NCBI RefSeq assembly: GCF_014650595.1
Contig: NZ_BMVG01000005.1
Coordinates: forward strand, 1 to 64,000
Source of the DNA: Streptomyces alanosinicus
Lineage (GTDB): Bacteria; Actinomycetota; Actinomycetes; Streptomycetales; Streptomycetaceae
Reading direction: 5' to 3'
DNA: 64,000 nucleotides
Part shown: in pieces, positions 42,189 to 50,974 of the stretch
Numbering within the stretch: the first letter of the stretch is position 1
How the letters are laid out: every line of letters begins with the position of its first letter
The notes under the pieces: generated by a model
Told to the model about the DNA's origin: nothing
Databases searched by the model: none
Seen by the model: only the letters and a program-made list of their open reading frames with translations
Position numbers and translations under genes: made by a program

Positions 42189-42428
42189 ATGGCGAAGACC
42201 CAGCTGAACGTGCGCGTGGACGAGGGCACCGCCCGCGCGGCCCGCGAACGCGCCCTGGCCCGTGGCATCAGCGTCAACCGCTATATAGAAGAGCTGGTCA
42301 GACAGGACACGGGGGAATCCGGCCGCACGTTCGTCGAGGCCGCCGCCGACTTCATGGAGCAGTACGAGTCCGTGTTCGCCGAGGAGTTCACCGAGACCCG
42401 CGGCACCCGCACCGGGGACGGCCGCTGA
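42189..42428 (+). CDS. Ribbon-helix-helix-type antitoxin
   Basis: The 79-residue product opens AKTQLNVRVDEGTARAARER and continues GISVNRYIEELVRQDTG, the beta-strand plus two-helix pattern of RHH (Arc/CopG-like) DNA-binding antitoxins. The C-terminal half is acidic and probably binds the partner protein. The stop is four bases before the TTG start of the Fic-like gene, a typical toxin-antitoxin operon. It would repress its own promoter. Confidence 0.8.
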   Translation: MAKTQLNVRVDEGTARAARERALARGISVNRYIEELVRQDTGESGRTFVEAAADFMEQYESVFAEEFTETRGTRTGDGR

Positions 42429-42432
42429 TCTC

Positions 42433-42807
42433 TTGAACGACGTCAGTATCGACCTCGCCTGGCTCCTCATGCTCGCCGAACAGAAGACCCCCGGGGATCC
42501 GCAGGTCACCGACTGGGGCGCGCTGGTCGCCGCCGTCGCCCGGCACCGCGCCGAGATATTCGGGGTGCCCGTCTACGACGACCCGCACACACGCGCCGCC
42601 GCCCTGCTCCAGCTGCTGATCCATCTGCCGGCGCTGGAGCGGTCCAACGCGCTGTTCGCCTCGGCGGTCGCCTACGCCTACCTGGTCGCCAGCGGCGTGA
42701 AGGTGGCCACCACTCCCGAGCAGGTGCGCGACCTCGCCCGGCTGGTGAAGGAGGGGGAGACCGGAGTGGACGACATCGCGCGCGAGCTGCGCCGCTGGGG
42801 CAGCTGA
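42433..42807 (+). CDS. Fic/Doc-like toxin-component protein with degenerate active site
   Basis: The 124-residue product aligns with Doc-type Fic proteins: VYDDPHTRAAALLQLLIHLP, then ALERSNALFASAVAYAYLVA where Fic proteins carry HPFxDGNxR. The catalytic His is displaced, and the DGNxR phosphate loop is replaced by ALERSNALF. It therefore cannot be a normal AMP- or phosphotransferase. The start is TTG 42433, four bases after the antitoxin stop. Similar sequences in other streptomycetes carry the same annotation, so the loss is probably ancestral. Confidence 0.8.
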   Translation: MNDVSIDLAWLLMLAEQKTPGDPQVTDWGALVAAVARHRAEIFGVPVYDDPHTRAAALLQLLIHLPALERSNALFASAVAYAYLVASGVKVATTPEQVRDLARLVKEGETGVDDIARELRRWGS

Positions 42808-42832
42808 CCGACGCCGTCCCGCCGCGGTCCGG

Positions 42833-43525
42833 TCAGCGGGCCTCCGGCTCCCCCGGCCGCCACGCGACCCCCAGCACGCCGTACGACGTCGGCAGCCTGG
42901 GACCCTTCTCCGGCAGCAACAGCGGGCGGACCGGGCCGAGTTCGAAGCCGGCCTCGCGCAGCGCGGCGACCGGCTCGCGGGCCACATGACAGCCGCCCAT
43001 GAGGGCGGGCCACACGGTGCGGTCCAGGGCCCGCTGGGTCAGGGTCATCACCCGGCCGCCGCCCCGCCCGTGCTCCACGAAGCGCACCTCGCCCCCGGGC
43101 CGCAGCACCCGCCGCACCTCGGCCAGCGCCCGCGCCACATCCCGCACACTGCACAGCACCAGTGAGAGCACCGCCGCGTCGAACGCCTCGCTCTTGACGG
43201 GCAGCGCCTCGGCCGCGCCCGGCACCACGTCCACCGGCACCTGGGCGCGCAGCGCGGCCTTACGCGCCAACTGCCTGAGCAGCGGCTCCGGTTCGATCGC
43301 GACGACCTCGGCGACGGCCCCGGGGTAGTGGGCGAAGTTCAGCCCGTTGCCCGCGCCGATCTCGATCACCCGTCCGGACAGCCCGGCCAGCAGCCGGTCG
43401 CGCACCCCGGCCATGCCCAGCCGGGTCTCGGCGTTCACACTGACGCGGGCATAGAAGCGCGCGAAGACCGGGTGATGGACGGGACTCCCCGCCACCTTTC
43501 CGGAGGCGGAGGACAGCAATCGCAT
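42833..43525 (-). CDS. Class I SAM-dependent methyltransferase
   Basis: The 230-residue product has motif I VIEIGAGNGLNFAHYPG near residues 51-67, motif II in VVAIEPEPLL, and VLRPGGEVRFVEHGRGGGRV near 140, all typical of UbiE/Methyltransf_11-type enzymes. ATG 43525 is set by GGGAGG directly upstream; the frame continues to 43594 without a ribosome site. The substrate is not predictable. It is convergent with the Fic-like gene. Confidence 0.9.
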   Translation of the reverse strand: MRLLSSASGKVAGSPVHHPVFARFYARVSVNAETRLGMAGVRDRLLAGLSGRVIEIGAGNGLNFAHYPGAVAEVVAIEPEPLLRQLARKAALRAQVPVDVVPGAAEALPVKSEAFDAAVLSLVLCSVRDVARALAEVRRVLRPGGEVRFVEHGRGGGRVMTLTQRALDRTVWPALMGGCHVAREPVAALREAGFELGPVRPLLLPEKGPRLPTSYGVLGVAWRPGEPEAR

Positions 43526-43621
43526 GACAACCTCCCGGACCAGTACCGCCCTGGAAGGAGTGTCCCCCGTACGAAGCCGCCGCACCCCCGGCACACGCCG
43601 GAGGGCGCGGCACTCCCGGGG

Positions 43622-44338
43622 CTACGGCGCCGTGCGCACCCGGAACGCCTCCGCGTCCCAGCTGCCCTCCAGCCGAGGCGCCAGCCAGCCCGGCGCGGCC
43701 CCGCGGAACTCGCCGGGCGGCAGGGCGCCGGCCTCGGCGGGAATCGCCCCCAGCAGCGGAGCCCCGGTCACCTCCGGGAAGTCGGCCACGTTGCAGCGGG
43801 AGGCGAGGTCGGGGGAGCCGGGCCAGCTGCCGATCACCACTCCGGCCAACTCCAGCGCGCGGCGGCGCAGTTCGCGGGCCGTCAGCTCGGCGATGTTCAG
43901 GGTGCCGAGCCCGGCCGAGGCCACGACCAGCACCGGCGCGCCCAGCAGGGCGGCCGCGTCGGCGAGGGTGCCGCCGGCCGCGTCGAACCGGACGAGCAGT
44001 CCGCCCGCCCCCTCCACCAGCACCAGGTCGTGCTCGGTGGCCAGCTTGGCCGCCCGCTCGGCCACCTCGTACGGGTGCACCGGGGCCAGGCCGGCCCGCC
44101 GGGCCGCCGTGCCGGGCGCCAACGGCTCCGGAAAGCGCGCGAGTTCCGCGCTCGTCACCGGGCCCGCCAGCCGCACGACCTCGTCCGCGTCCCCGCGCTC
44201 GTCCGGCCCCACGCCCGTCTGGGCGGCCTTGAGCACGGCCACCGAGCGCCCCGCCGCGAGCGCGGCGGCGGCGACGGCCGCCGTGGTGACGGTCTTGCCG
44301 ACCTCCGTGCCCGTGCCCGTGATCACCAGTACCGGCAT
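43622..44338 (-). CDS. bioD: Dethiobiotin synthetase
   Basis: The 238-residue product begins MPVLVITGTGTEVGKTVTTA, the BioD P-loop. VLKAAQTGVGPDERGDADEV and LVLVEGAGGLLVRFD supply the substrate and magnesium sites. It forms the ureido ring of dethiobiotin from DAPA, CO2 and ATP. ATG 44338 follows the bioA stop (GGGATGACATG), so translation is coupled. Last gene of bioB-bioA-bioD. Confidence 0.95.
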   Translation of the reverse strand: MPVLVITGTGTEVGKTVTTAAVAAAALAAGRSVAVLKAAQTGVGPDERGDADEVVRLAGPVTSAELARFPEPLAPGTAARRAGLAPVHPYEVAERAAKLATEHDLVLVEGAGGLLVRFDAAGGTLADAAALLGAPVLVVASAGLGTLNIAELTARELRRRALELAGVVIGSWPGSPDLASRCNVADFPEVTGAPLLGAIPAEAGALPPGEFRGAAPGWLAPRLEGSWDAEAFRVRTAP

Positions 44339-44339
44339 G

Positions 44340-45629
44340 TCATCCCTCCCGCGCCGCGGCACACACCGCGCGCGTGATCCGTGCCACGTCCTCGTCCGAG
44401 GTGATGTACGGCGGCATCGTGTAGACCAGATCGCGGAACGGGCGCAGCCAGACACCTCCCCGCACGGTGGCCGCGGTGGCCGCGGCCATGTCCACCTCGT
44501 GGTCGAGCTGGACGACGCCGATCGCGCCGAGGACGCGGACGTCCCGCACCCCGGGCAGCTCCCGGGCCGGCGCCAGCCCTTCCCACAGGCCCGCCTCGAT
44601 CCGCTTGACCTCCGCCCGCCAGTCCTGCCCGAGCAGCAGGTCGAGCGAGGCGCAGGCCACGGCGGCGGCCAGCGGGTTGCCCATGAAGGTGGGGCCGTGC
44701 GCGAGCACCGGAACCTCGCCCCGGGAGATGCCCTCGGCGATCCGCGTGGTGCACAAGGTGGCCGCCAGCGTCAGATAGCCGCCGGTCAGCGCCTTGCCCA
44801 CACACATCACATCCGGGGTGACGCCGGCATGCTCCGCCGCGAACAGCGCGCCGGTGCGGCCGAAGCCGGTGGCGATCTCGTCGAACACCAGCAGCACGTC
44901 GTGCGCGTCACACGCCTCGCGCAGCACCCGCAGATACGCGGGGGAGTGGAAGCGCATCCCGCCCGCGCCCTGCACGACCGGCTCCACGATCACCGCGGCC
45001 AGTTCGTCCGCGTGGCGCCCGATCAGCTCCCGCAGATGGTCGGCGTACGACTCCTCGTACTCCGTGGGCGGCGCGTCGGCGAACAGCTGGCGCGGCAGCA
45101 CACCGGACCACAGCCCGTGCATCCCGCCCTCCGGGTCGCACACCGACATCGGCTGCCAGGTGTCGCCGTGGTAGCCGCCCCGCCAGGTCAGCAGCCGCTG
45201 CTTTCCGGGCCGGCCGAGCGAGCGCCAGTACTGCAGGCACATCTTGAGCGCGACCTCGACCGACACCGAACCGGAGTCGGCGAGGAAGACATGCTCCAGA
45301 CCTTCTGGCGACATGTCGACAAGGCGCTTCGCGAGCCGTACGGCGGGCTCGTGTGTGAGCCCGCCGAACATCACATGGCTCATCCGCCCCAGCTGCTCGT
45401 GCGCCGCGTCGTTGAGGACCGGGTGGTTGTAGCCGTGGATCGCCGACCACCACGAGGACATACCGTCCACCAGCTCGCCCGAGCCGTCGGCCAGCCGCAG
45501 CCGGACCCCGCTCGCCGACTCCACGACGAGCGGTTCGACGCGGCCGGGCATCGGACCGTACGGGTGCCACACATGCCGTCGGTCCAGCTCCAGCAGTTCG
45601 GACACGCTCAGGCCGGTCGGGTCAGGCAT
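44340..45629 (-). CDS. bioA: Adenosylmethionine-8-amino-7-oxononanoate aminotransferase
   Basis: The 429-residue product has [12 protein letters not shown] near the N-terminus (substrate loop), [37 protein letters not shown] (cofactor Asp) and the PLP lysine in [11 protein letters not shown]. It converts KAPA to DAPA using SAM as amino donor. ATG 45629 overlaps the bioB stop (ATGCCTGA), so the three biotin genes are translationally linked. Confidence 0.95.
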   Translation of the reverse strand: MPDPTGLSVSELLELDRRHVWHPYGPMPGRVEPLVVESASGVRLRLADGSGELVDGMSSWWSAIHGYNHPVLNDAAHEQLGRMSHVMFGGLTHEPAVRLAKRLVDMSPEGLEHVFLADSGSVSVEVALKMCLQYWRSLGRPGKQRLLTWRGGYHGDTWQPMSVCDPEGGMHGLWSGVLPRQLFADAPPTEYEESYADHLRELIGRHADELAAVIVEPVVQGAGGMRFHSPAYLRVLREACDAHDVLLVFDEIATGFGRTGALFAAEHAGVTPDVMCVGKALTGGYLTLAATLCTTRIAEGISRGEVPVLAHGPTFMGNPLAAAVACASLDLLLGQDWRAEVKRIEAGLWEGLAPARELPGVRDVRVLGAIGVVQLDHEVDMAAATAATVRGGVWLRPFRDLVYTMPPYITSDEDVARITRAVCAAAREG

Positions 45630-46860
45630 TGGGCGCGAGGTCCGTTCCGGCGCCCCGGCGGCGGACGGCGACGAGATCGGTGCGCGCCTCCTGCGCGGCG
45701 GGCGCCTCCTGCGCGGCCGTCGTACCGCACACGTCACCGCCCTCGTGCGAGCCGCAGCCCCCAGCCGAACCACAGCTCCCGTGCGAACCGCAGCCCTCGT
45801 GCGAGCTACCGCCCTCATGCGAGCCGCAGCCGGATCCGCGGCCGGCCGCAGCCTCGACCCGGTGCTCCGGCAGCGTCACCTCGCCCGTGCCCTCCACCTC
45901 GAACCCGGCGTCGGCGATCATCTCCAGGTCGGCCTTGCCCGCCTGGCCCTCGGTGGTCAGGTAGTCGCCGAGGAAGATGGAGTTGGCCAGGTTCAGGGCC
46001 AGGGGCTGCATCGTGCGCAGATGGACCTCACGGCCGCCCGCGATCCGCACCTCGACGTCCGGGCACACGAACCGCACCATCGCGAGGATCCTCAGGCAGC
46101 GCTGCGGGGTGAGGTTCCACTCCTTGGCCAGCGGGGTGCCTTCGACCGGGATCAGGAAGTTGACCGGGACCGAGTCCGGGTCCAGCGCACGCAGCGAGAA
46201 GACCACGTCGACCAGGTCCGCGTCGCTCTCGCCCATGCCCGCGATCAGCCCGGAGCAGGCGGACAGCCCGGCCGCGTGCGCCTTGTTCACCGTGTCCACC
46301 CGGTCGGCGTACGTGTGGGTGGTGGTGATGTCCGCGTACGTCCCCTCGGACGTGTTGAGGTTGTGGTTGTAGGCGTCCGCGCCCGCCTCGCGCAGCCGCT
46401 CCGCCTGGCCGTCGGAGAGCAGCCCGAGACAGGCGCAGACCTCGACGCCCTCGTTCTGCTCCTTGATCGCCTTGATCGTGCCGGCGACCCGGTCCACGTC
46501 GCGGTCGGTGGGACCGCGGCCGGACGCCACCAGGCAGACGCGCTTGGCGCCGCCGGCCAGCCCGGCCGCGGCGGCCCTGGAGGCGTCGTCGGGCTTCAGC
46601 CAGGTGTACTTCAGGATGCCGGTGTCGGAGCCGAGCCGCTGGGAGCAGTAGGAGCAGTCCTCCGGGCACAGCCCCGACTTGAGGTTGACCAGATAGTTGA
46701 GTTTCACCCGTCGCCCGAACCAGTGCCGGCGCACCTTCCCGGCCGCGGCCACCACATCGAGCACGTCGTCGTCGGAGGTGGCCAGTACGGCGAGTGCTTC
46801 CTCGCGGGTCGGCAGCTCGCGCCGAAGCCCCTTGTCCACCAGCGTGTTCAGCAGGTCCAT
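45622..46860 (-). CDS. bioB: Biotin synthase with Cys/His-rich C-terminal tail
   Basis: The 412-residue radical-SAM enzyme has the cluster motif [12 protein letters not shown] near residue 65, the [12 protein letters not shown] and [20 protein letters not shown] blocks, and the second-cluster region with [17 protein letters not shown]. It inserts sulfur into dethiobiotin. After about residue 335, where most BioB proteins end, there is an extension rich in Cys, His, Gly and Ser ([30 protein letters not shown]), then a 30-residue tail. The extension has about six Cys and five His and looks metal- or Fe-S-binding. ATG 46860 begins [15 protein letters not shown]. Confidence 0.95.
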   Translation of the reverse strand: MDLLNTLVDKGLRRELPTREEALAVLATSDDDVLDVVAAAGKVRRHWFGRRVKLNYLVNLKSGLCPEDCSYCSQRLGSDTGILKYTWLKPDDASRAAAAGLAGGAKRVCLVASGRGPTDRDVDRVAGTIKAIKEQNEGVEVCACLGLLSDGQAERLREAGADAYNHNLNTSEGTYADITTTHTYADRVDTVNKAHAAGLSACSGLIAGMGESDADLVDVVFSLRALDPDSVPVNFLIPVEGTPLAKEWNLTPQRCLRILAMVRFVCPDVEVRIAGGREVHLRTMQPLALNLANSIFLGDYLTTEGQAGKADLEMIADAGFEVEGTGEVTLPEHRVEAAAGRGSGCGSHEGGSSHEGCGSHGSCGSAGGCGSHEGGDVCGTTAAQEAPAAQEARTDLVAVRRRGAGTDLAPNA

Positions 46861-46928
46861 GAGGTCCGATCCTGTCTTACGGCACCGCCCCGGGCCAAGG
46901 AGAGTTTGCACAACGGAGACGGTTCACC

Positions 46929-46946
46929 GTGTGGGTATTGCCACAC
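46929..46946. promoter_or_regulatory. Inverted repeat GTGTGG-N6-CCACAC between bioB and bioF
   Basis: A 6-bp perfect inverted repeat in the 147-base gap between divergent bioB and bioF, with a second small palindrome (ACGGT-TC-ACCGT) just to its left at about 46919-46930. Actinobacterial biotin genes are controlled by BioQ or BirA through palindromes in such gaps. The sequences do not match a consensus I can confirm, so this is a positional candidate. Confidence 0.4.
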
Positions 46947-47007
46947 CCTGGGCGGCTGGGCGTACCGCTAGTGTCTGTCCGCTACCTACAAATGCCCCGG
47001 AGGACCC

Positions 47008-48135
47008 ATGGCGTTCGGCTGGATCGACGAGCAGACGGAGGCGCGCCGGCGCGCCGGACTCGTGCGCACCCTGCGCCCCCGCCCCGCCGCCTCGGCCCTG
47101 CTGGACATGGCGAGCAACGACTACCTCGGCCTCGCCCACCACCCCGAGGTCACCGAGGGGGCCGCCCGGGCCGCCCAGCTCTGGGGCGGCGGCGCCACCG
47201 GTTCCCGGCTGGTCACCGGCACCACCGAGCTGCACGGCGAACTGGAGCGCGAGCTGGCCGCCTTCTGCGGCTTCGAGTCCGCGCTGGTCTTCTCCTCCGG
47301 GTACGCCGCCAATCTGGCCGCCGTCACCGCGCTGGCCCCGCACGGCTCACTGATCGTCTCCGACGCCGGCAATCACGCCTCCCTCATCGACGGCTGCCGG
47401 CTCGCCCGCGGCGAGAGGCAGGTCGTGGGGCACGCCGACCCGGAGGCGGTGGGCAAGGCGCTGGCCGCGCACCAGGGACCGGCGATCGTCGTCTCCGACA
47501 CCGTGTTCTCGGTCGACGGCGACCAGGCACCGCTGGCCGCGCTGGCCGAGGCATGCCGGGAGCACGGCGCGGGGCTGGTCGTGGACGACGCGCACGGGCT
47601 CGGCGTGCTGGGCGACGGCGGCCGGGGCGCGCCGCACGCGGCCGGACTGGCGGGCGCCGCGGATGTGGTGGTCACGGCCACTTTGTCCAAGTCGCTGGGC
47701 AGTCAGGGCGGAGTGGTGCTCGGCCCGGCGCGGGTGATCGACCATCTGGTCAACGCGGCCCGGACCTTCATCTTCGACACGGGCCTGGCCCCGGCGGCGG
47801 CCGGTGCCGCGCTCGCGGCACTGCGGCTGCTCGCCCGCGAACCGGAGCGCGCGGCGCGCGCCCGCGCGGTGGCCGCGGAACTGCACACACGGCTGACCGC
47901 CGCGGGCCTGGAAGCGGTGCGTCCGGACGCCGCGGTGGTCTCCGTGCGGGCTCCCTCCCCGGAGCAGGCGGTGCGCTGGGCGGCCGACTGCCGTACCGCG
48001 GGACTGGCCGTGGGCTGCTTCCGCCCTCCTTCCGTGCCCGACGGCATCTCACGGCTGCGGCTGACCGCCCGGGCGGACCTGTCCGGGGCGGAGATCGAAC
48101 GCGCTGTACGGGTCATCTGCGAAAGGCGACCATGA
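47008..48135 (+). CDS. bioF: 8-amino-7-oxononanoate synthase
   Basis: The 375-residue product has MASNDYLGLAHHPEV near residue 33, GGGATGSRLVTGTTELHGEL, the PLP-site histidine in DAGNHASLIDG, VDDAHGLGVLGDGGRG and the lysine in VTATLSKSLGSQGG. It condenses pimeloyl-ACP or -CoA with alanine to make KAPA, the substrate of BioA. Divergent from bioBAD, so the pathway genes share one control region. GGAGGACCC precedes ATG 47008. Confidence 0.95.
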   Translation: MAFGWIDEQTEARRRAGLVRTLRPRPAASALLDMASNDYLGLAHHPEVTEGAARAAQLWGGGATGSRLVTGTTELHGELERELAAFCGFESALVFSSGYAANLAAVTALAPHGSLIVSDAGNHASLIDGCRLARGERQVVGHADPEAVGKALAAHQGPAIVVSDTVFSVDGDQAPLAALAEACREHGAGLVVDDAHGLGVLGDGGRGAPHAAGLAGAADVVVTATLSKSLGSQGGVVLGPARVIDHLVNAARTFIFDTGLAPAAAGAALAALRLLAREPERAARARAVAAELHTRLTAAGLEAVRPDAAVVSVRAPSPEQAVRWAADCRTAGLAVGCFRPPSVPDGISRLRLTARADLSGAEIERAVRVICERRP

Positions 48136-48192
48136 GTCGGCGTGACACGGCCGTGCTGCGCTCACGAGCGTTGCTGGATGATCGGTTCTGAT

Positions 48193-48210
48193 CGGCCGGT
48201 GTTCCGGCCG
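48193..48210. terminator. Hairpin between bioF and DUF397 gene
   Basis: CGGCCGG and CCGGCCG form a 7-bp stem with the tetraloop TGTT between two convergent genes. Likely a bidirectional terminator. Confidence 0.5.
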
Positions 48211-48223
48211 GAGCGCATGGCGG

Positions 48224-48445
48224 TCACAGGGCGGTGAGGAACCTCACCCAGCTCCGGCCGGAGAAGAGCACCGCGGGCCCGGCGGGGCTCTTGGAGTCGC
48301 GCACGGCGAGCAGTCCGGCCCAGGGGCCGGAGTGCGGCCGGGCCGTCTCCACGCAGTTGTTGGCTCCCGTGCTGTAGCTGCTGCGCAGCCAGCGCACGTC
48401 GTGCAGATCGGTACTGGCAGGGACGTTCCGAGGCAGTGCTGACAT
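48224..48445 (-). CDS. DUF397 protein (WhiJ-triad small partner)
   Basis: The 73-residue product has LHDVRWLRSSYSTGANNCVE and VRDSKSPAGPAVLFSGRSW, the DUF397 pattern. In Streptomyces these small proteins are encoded beside a DUF5753 helix-turn-helix regulator and counteract or modulate it, as in WhiJ-like systems. It follows that regulator by nine bases and is probably co-translated. Confidence 0.9.
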   Translation of the reverse strand: MSALPRNVPASTDLHDVRWLRSSYSTGANNCVETARPHSGPWAGLLAVRDSKSPAGPAVLFSGRSWVRFLTAL

Positions 48446-48454
48446 GGTGCCTCC

Positions 48455-49315
48455 TTACGCGCCGTCACCTATTCCGGCGATGTATTCCAACGAATCCTCG
48501 GGTGAGAGGGCGTGCCTGCGAAGGGTGTCGAAGGCCTCCGAGTAGGCCATGAGGTCTTCTTTCCGCTCCAGGTAGAGGCTACTCGTCAACTGGTCGAGAA
48601 CAACCACGTCCAGATCAGAAGTGCTCGGAAATGAGAAGATAACGAAAGGTCCGGTGAGGCCGACATGCGCCCCGGCGCCGAACGGCAGCACCTGGAGCCG
48701 GACTTGGGGCAGCCGGGCCGCCTGCGTCAGCCGCTTCAGCTGACGGGCCATCACCTCGGAGCCCCCGATCTCGCGCCGCAGCACCGCCTCGTCCAGCACC
48801 GCGCTCAGCCTCAGCGGACGTTCGGCGCGCAGCACGTCCTGCCGGGCCAGCCGCACCTCGACCAGCGTGTCCAGACGCTCCTCGTCCACGTCCTTCACGG
48901 CCGCCCGGGTCACCGCCCGTGCGTACTCGGGCGTCTGCAGCAGGCCGGGCACCACCGTGGTCTCCAGGGTGCGCATCGCGCTCGCCTGCGACTCCAGGCT
49001 GATGAAGTCCCGGTAGGTGGGTGGCAGCACCCCGCGATAGGCATGCCACCAGCGGTTGCGTTCGCCCACGTCCTCGGAGCCCGCGAGCATCAGCAGCAGC
49101 TCGCGCAGCTGCCCGTCCCGCACCCCGTAGACGTCGAGCAGTAACCGCACGTCGCCTCGTTTGACACCGCTCGCACCCGTCTCGATGCGGCTCACCTTCG
49201 ACTGATGCCAGCCCGCCAGCCGGGCCGCCTCACCGCTCGTGAGCCCAGCACCGGTACGCAGCGTGCGCAATTCGGCGCCCAGTTTGCGGCGCCGCACCGC
49301 CGGCCCGTTCTGCAT
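48455..49315 (-). CDS. WhiJ-like XRE regulator with DUF5753 domain; has a TTA codon
   Basis: The 286-residue product has an N-terminal helix-turn-helix (GLTSGEAARLAGWHQSKVSR, about residues 24-43) and a C-terminal DUF5753 domain (YRDFISLESQASAMRTLETT, VVPGLLQTPEYARAV, VLPFGAGAHVGLTGPFVIFS). This is the standard WhiJ family layout. Codon 58 is TTA (in VRLLLD), so expression should require bldA tRNA and be tied to development. It pairs with the DUF397 gene downstream and the divergent RsbW-like ATPase. Confidence 0.9.
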   Translation of the reverse strand: MQNGPAVRRRKLGAELRTLRTGAGLTSGEAARLAGWHQSKVSRIETGASGVKRGDVRLLLDVYGVRDGQLRELLLMLAGSEDVGERNRWWHAYRGVLPPTYRDFISLESQASAMRTLETTVVPGLLQTPEYARAVTRAAVKDVDEERLDTLVEVRLARQDVLRAERPLRLSAVLDEAVLRREIGGSEVMARQLKRLTQAARLPQVRLQVLPFGAGAHVGLTGPFVIFSFPSTSDLDVVVLDQLTSSLYLERKEDLMAYSEAFDTLRRHALSPEDSLEYIAGIGDGA

Positions 49316-49528
49316 GGGCTCCTCCTTACTCCTTCCGGGCCGCCCAAATACGGTCTCGCGTCGTAGAGTTCACCGCTTCGGGCGACAGATATATGCATAT
49401 CCTGGTGGATCGCTCCCCGTGACCGCCCGGTGGTGGCAGGCTGACGAGCAAGCACCAGTCCGGGACCGTATCTCGAACCATCCGCTCCGTGTCGGACTGC
49501 GGGCCCGCGGGAAAGGGACGACGTCGCC

Positions 49529-49966
49529 ATGGCAGACCATCTGGAAGCATCCGTCACTCTGCCGAGCGATCCCGCCTCGGTCTCCGCCGCCCGCTCCTAT
49601 GTCGTGGGCACCCTCGCGGAGTGGGGCCTGCCGTCCGACACCGACGTGGCCGACACCGTCCGGCTCATCGTCTCCGAACTCGCCACGAACGCCGTACAGC
49701 ACACCTTCGGGCAGTCACCCACCTTCACGGTCGACATCGCGTTGGACCGTGACGAACATCTGCGCATCGGCGTCACGGACAGTCATCCGCGCTTTCCGAA
49801 GAGACTGCCCGCCGCCGTCCAGCAGGACAATGGCCGCGGCATGGTCATCATCCGCTGGCTGACCGCCGAATGCGGCGGCAAACTCCGCGTCCGCCCCACC
49901 CGGGAGGGCGGCAAGACGGTCTCCATCGAACTGCCGTGGACGACTCCGGCGGAGCCGGTGCCGTAG
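49529..49966 (+). CDS. RsbW-like ATP-binding protein (anti-sigma type)
   Basis: The 145-residue product is a GHKL ATPase domain: VRLIVSELATNAVQHTFG is the N box, IGVTDSHPRFP holds the G1 Asp, and NGRGMVIIRWLTAECGGK is the G2 box. Such HATPase_c_2 proteins usually act as anti-sigma kinases, or form a WhiJ/DUF397 triad in Streptomyces. Divergent from the WhiJ-like gene. The protein has all nucleotide-binding residues. Confidence 0.9.
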   Translation: MADHLEASVTLPSDPASVSAARSYVVGTLAEWGLPSDTDVADTVRLIVSELATNAVQHTFGQSPTFTVDIALDRDEHLRIGVTDSHPRFPKRLPAAVQQDNGRGMVIIRWLTAECGGKLRVRPTREGGKTVSIELPWTTPAEPVP

Positions 49967-49979
49967 ACGATCGACGCCA

Positions 49980-50891
49980 TCAGCGTCCCGCCCGGCCGAA
50001 GGCCCCCCGTAGCAGTGCCCGGAAGGCGTCCGCGGCCGGACCGGTCTCCTCCGCGCGGTAGGCCACCGAGATCGTCCGATGCAGACGGGCCTCCGCCAGA
50101 GGCCGTACCCCGACCGGTGTCGCCGCGGTACGAGCCACCATCTCCGGTACGACGGCCACACCGAGGCCGGCGCTGACGAGCGCGCACACCACGGCGTACC
50201 CGGGGGTCGGCACCAGCACCGCGGGGGTGGCGCCCGCGTCGGCGAGCAGTGCCTCCACCCCGCGTCGGGCCGGATGGTGCGGCGCCATGCTGATCAGCGG
50301 CTGTCCGGCCAACTCGGCGAGCGGCAGCCGGGACGGGGTGCTGCTCAGCGCGTGCCCCGGCGCGGTCACCAGCACCAGCTCCTCCACCAGGACCGGTTCC
50401 AGACGCACCGACGACGGCACCGGGGCGGGCTCGGCCGGGTGATAGGTGTGGGTCAGCGCCAGGTCCACCTCGCCGGCCGCCACCGCCGTGACTCCGGCCG
50501 GCGGGTCGTAGTCCGCCACCGACAGCGACACATCCGGGTGGGCCCGGCGGAACGCGCTCAGCGCCGGCGGCAGCAGATGCACCCCGGCGGTCGGGAAGGT
50601 GCCGAGCCGCAGTGCGCCGCCGGTCAGTCCGGTCAGCCGGGCCAGCTCGTGCCGCGCCTGCTCCAGTTCGTCGAGCACGCGCCGGGCCCGCGCCACCAGC
50701 ACCTCGCCCGCCTCGGTCAGCCGGGCCCCGCGATGATGGCGCACCGGCAGCGCCGTGCCGGCCTCCCGCTCCAGCTTGGCCAGCTGCTGGGAGAGGGCGG
50801 GCGGGGTGTAGCCGAGCCGGTCGGCGGCCCGGGTGATCGAGCCGGCCTCCGCCACCGCCACGAGCGCCGCCAGCCGCGTGGGGTCGTACAT
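49980..50891 (-). CDS. LysR-family regulator
   Basis: The 303-residue product has the LysR helix-turn-helix (AEAGSITRAADRLGYTPPAL, about residues 15-34) and an effector-binding domain beginning GGALRLGTFPTAGVHLLPPA. It is divergent from a LysE/RhtB exporter gene with 83 bases between starts, the layout of LysG/ArgP-LysE systems. It probably activates the exporter when its amino acid accumulates. Confidence 0.9.
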   Translation of the reverse strand: MYDPTRLAALVAVAEAGSITRAADRLGYTPPALSQQLAKLEREAGTALPVRHHRGARLTEAGEVLVARARRVLDELEQARHELARLTGLTGGALRLGTFPTAGVHLLPPALSAFRRAHPDVSLSVADYDPPAGVTAVAAGEVDLALTHTYHPAEPAPVPSSVRLEPVLVEELVLVTAPGHALSSTPSRLPLAELAGQPLISMAPHHPARRGVEALLADAGATPAVLVPTPGYAVVCALVSAGLGVAVVPEMVARTAATPVGVRPLAEARLHRTISVAYRAEETGPAADAFRALLRGAFGRAGR

Positions 50892-50901
50892 CCCCCCAGC
50901 C

Positions 50902-50916
50902 TAAAGCAGCGCTTAA
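50902..50916. promoter_or_regulatory. LysR-type palindrome TAAAGC-AGC-GCTTAA
   Basis: Imperfect inverted repeat (5 of 6 pairs) in the gap between divergent lysR-type and lysE-type genes, 11 bases from the regulator start. LysR proteins bind palindromes of this size in such gaps. Confidence 0.45.
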
Positions 50917-50974
50917 GGTGCTCCCAGCTGATTCGAAATACCTGGTGAAGGCTGCGGTCGGGCACGCTGGCCGT

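Noticed and set aside
46938..46974. TTGCCA...TAGTGT as a bioF promoter
   Set aside because: The spacer is 25 bases, too long for a sigma-70-type promoter.
48132..48191. Nineteen-codon ORF starting in the bioF stop (ATGA overlap)
   Set aside because: The overlap is attractive, but the peptide is very short, unrecognised and ends at a probable terminator.
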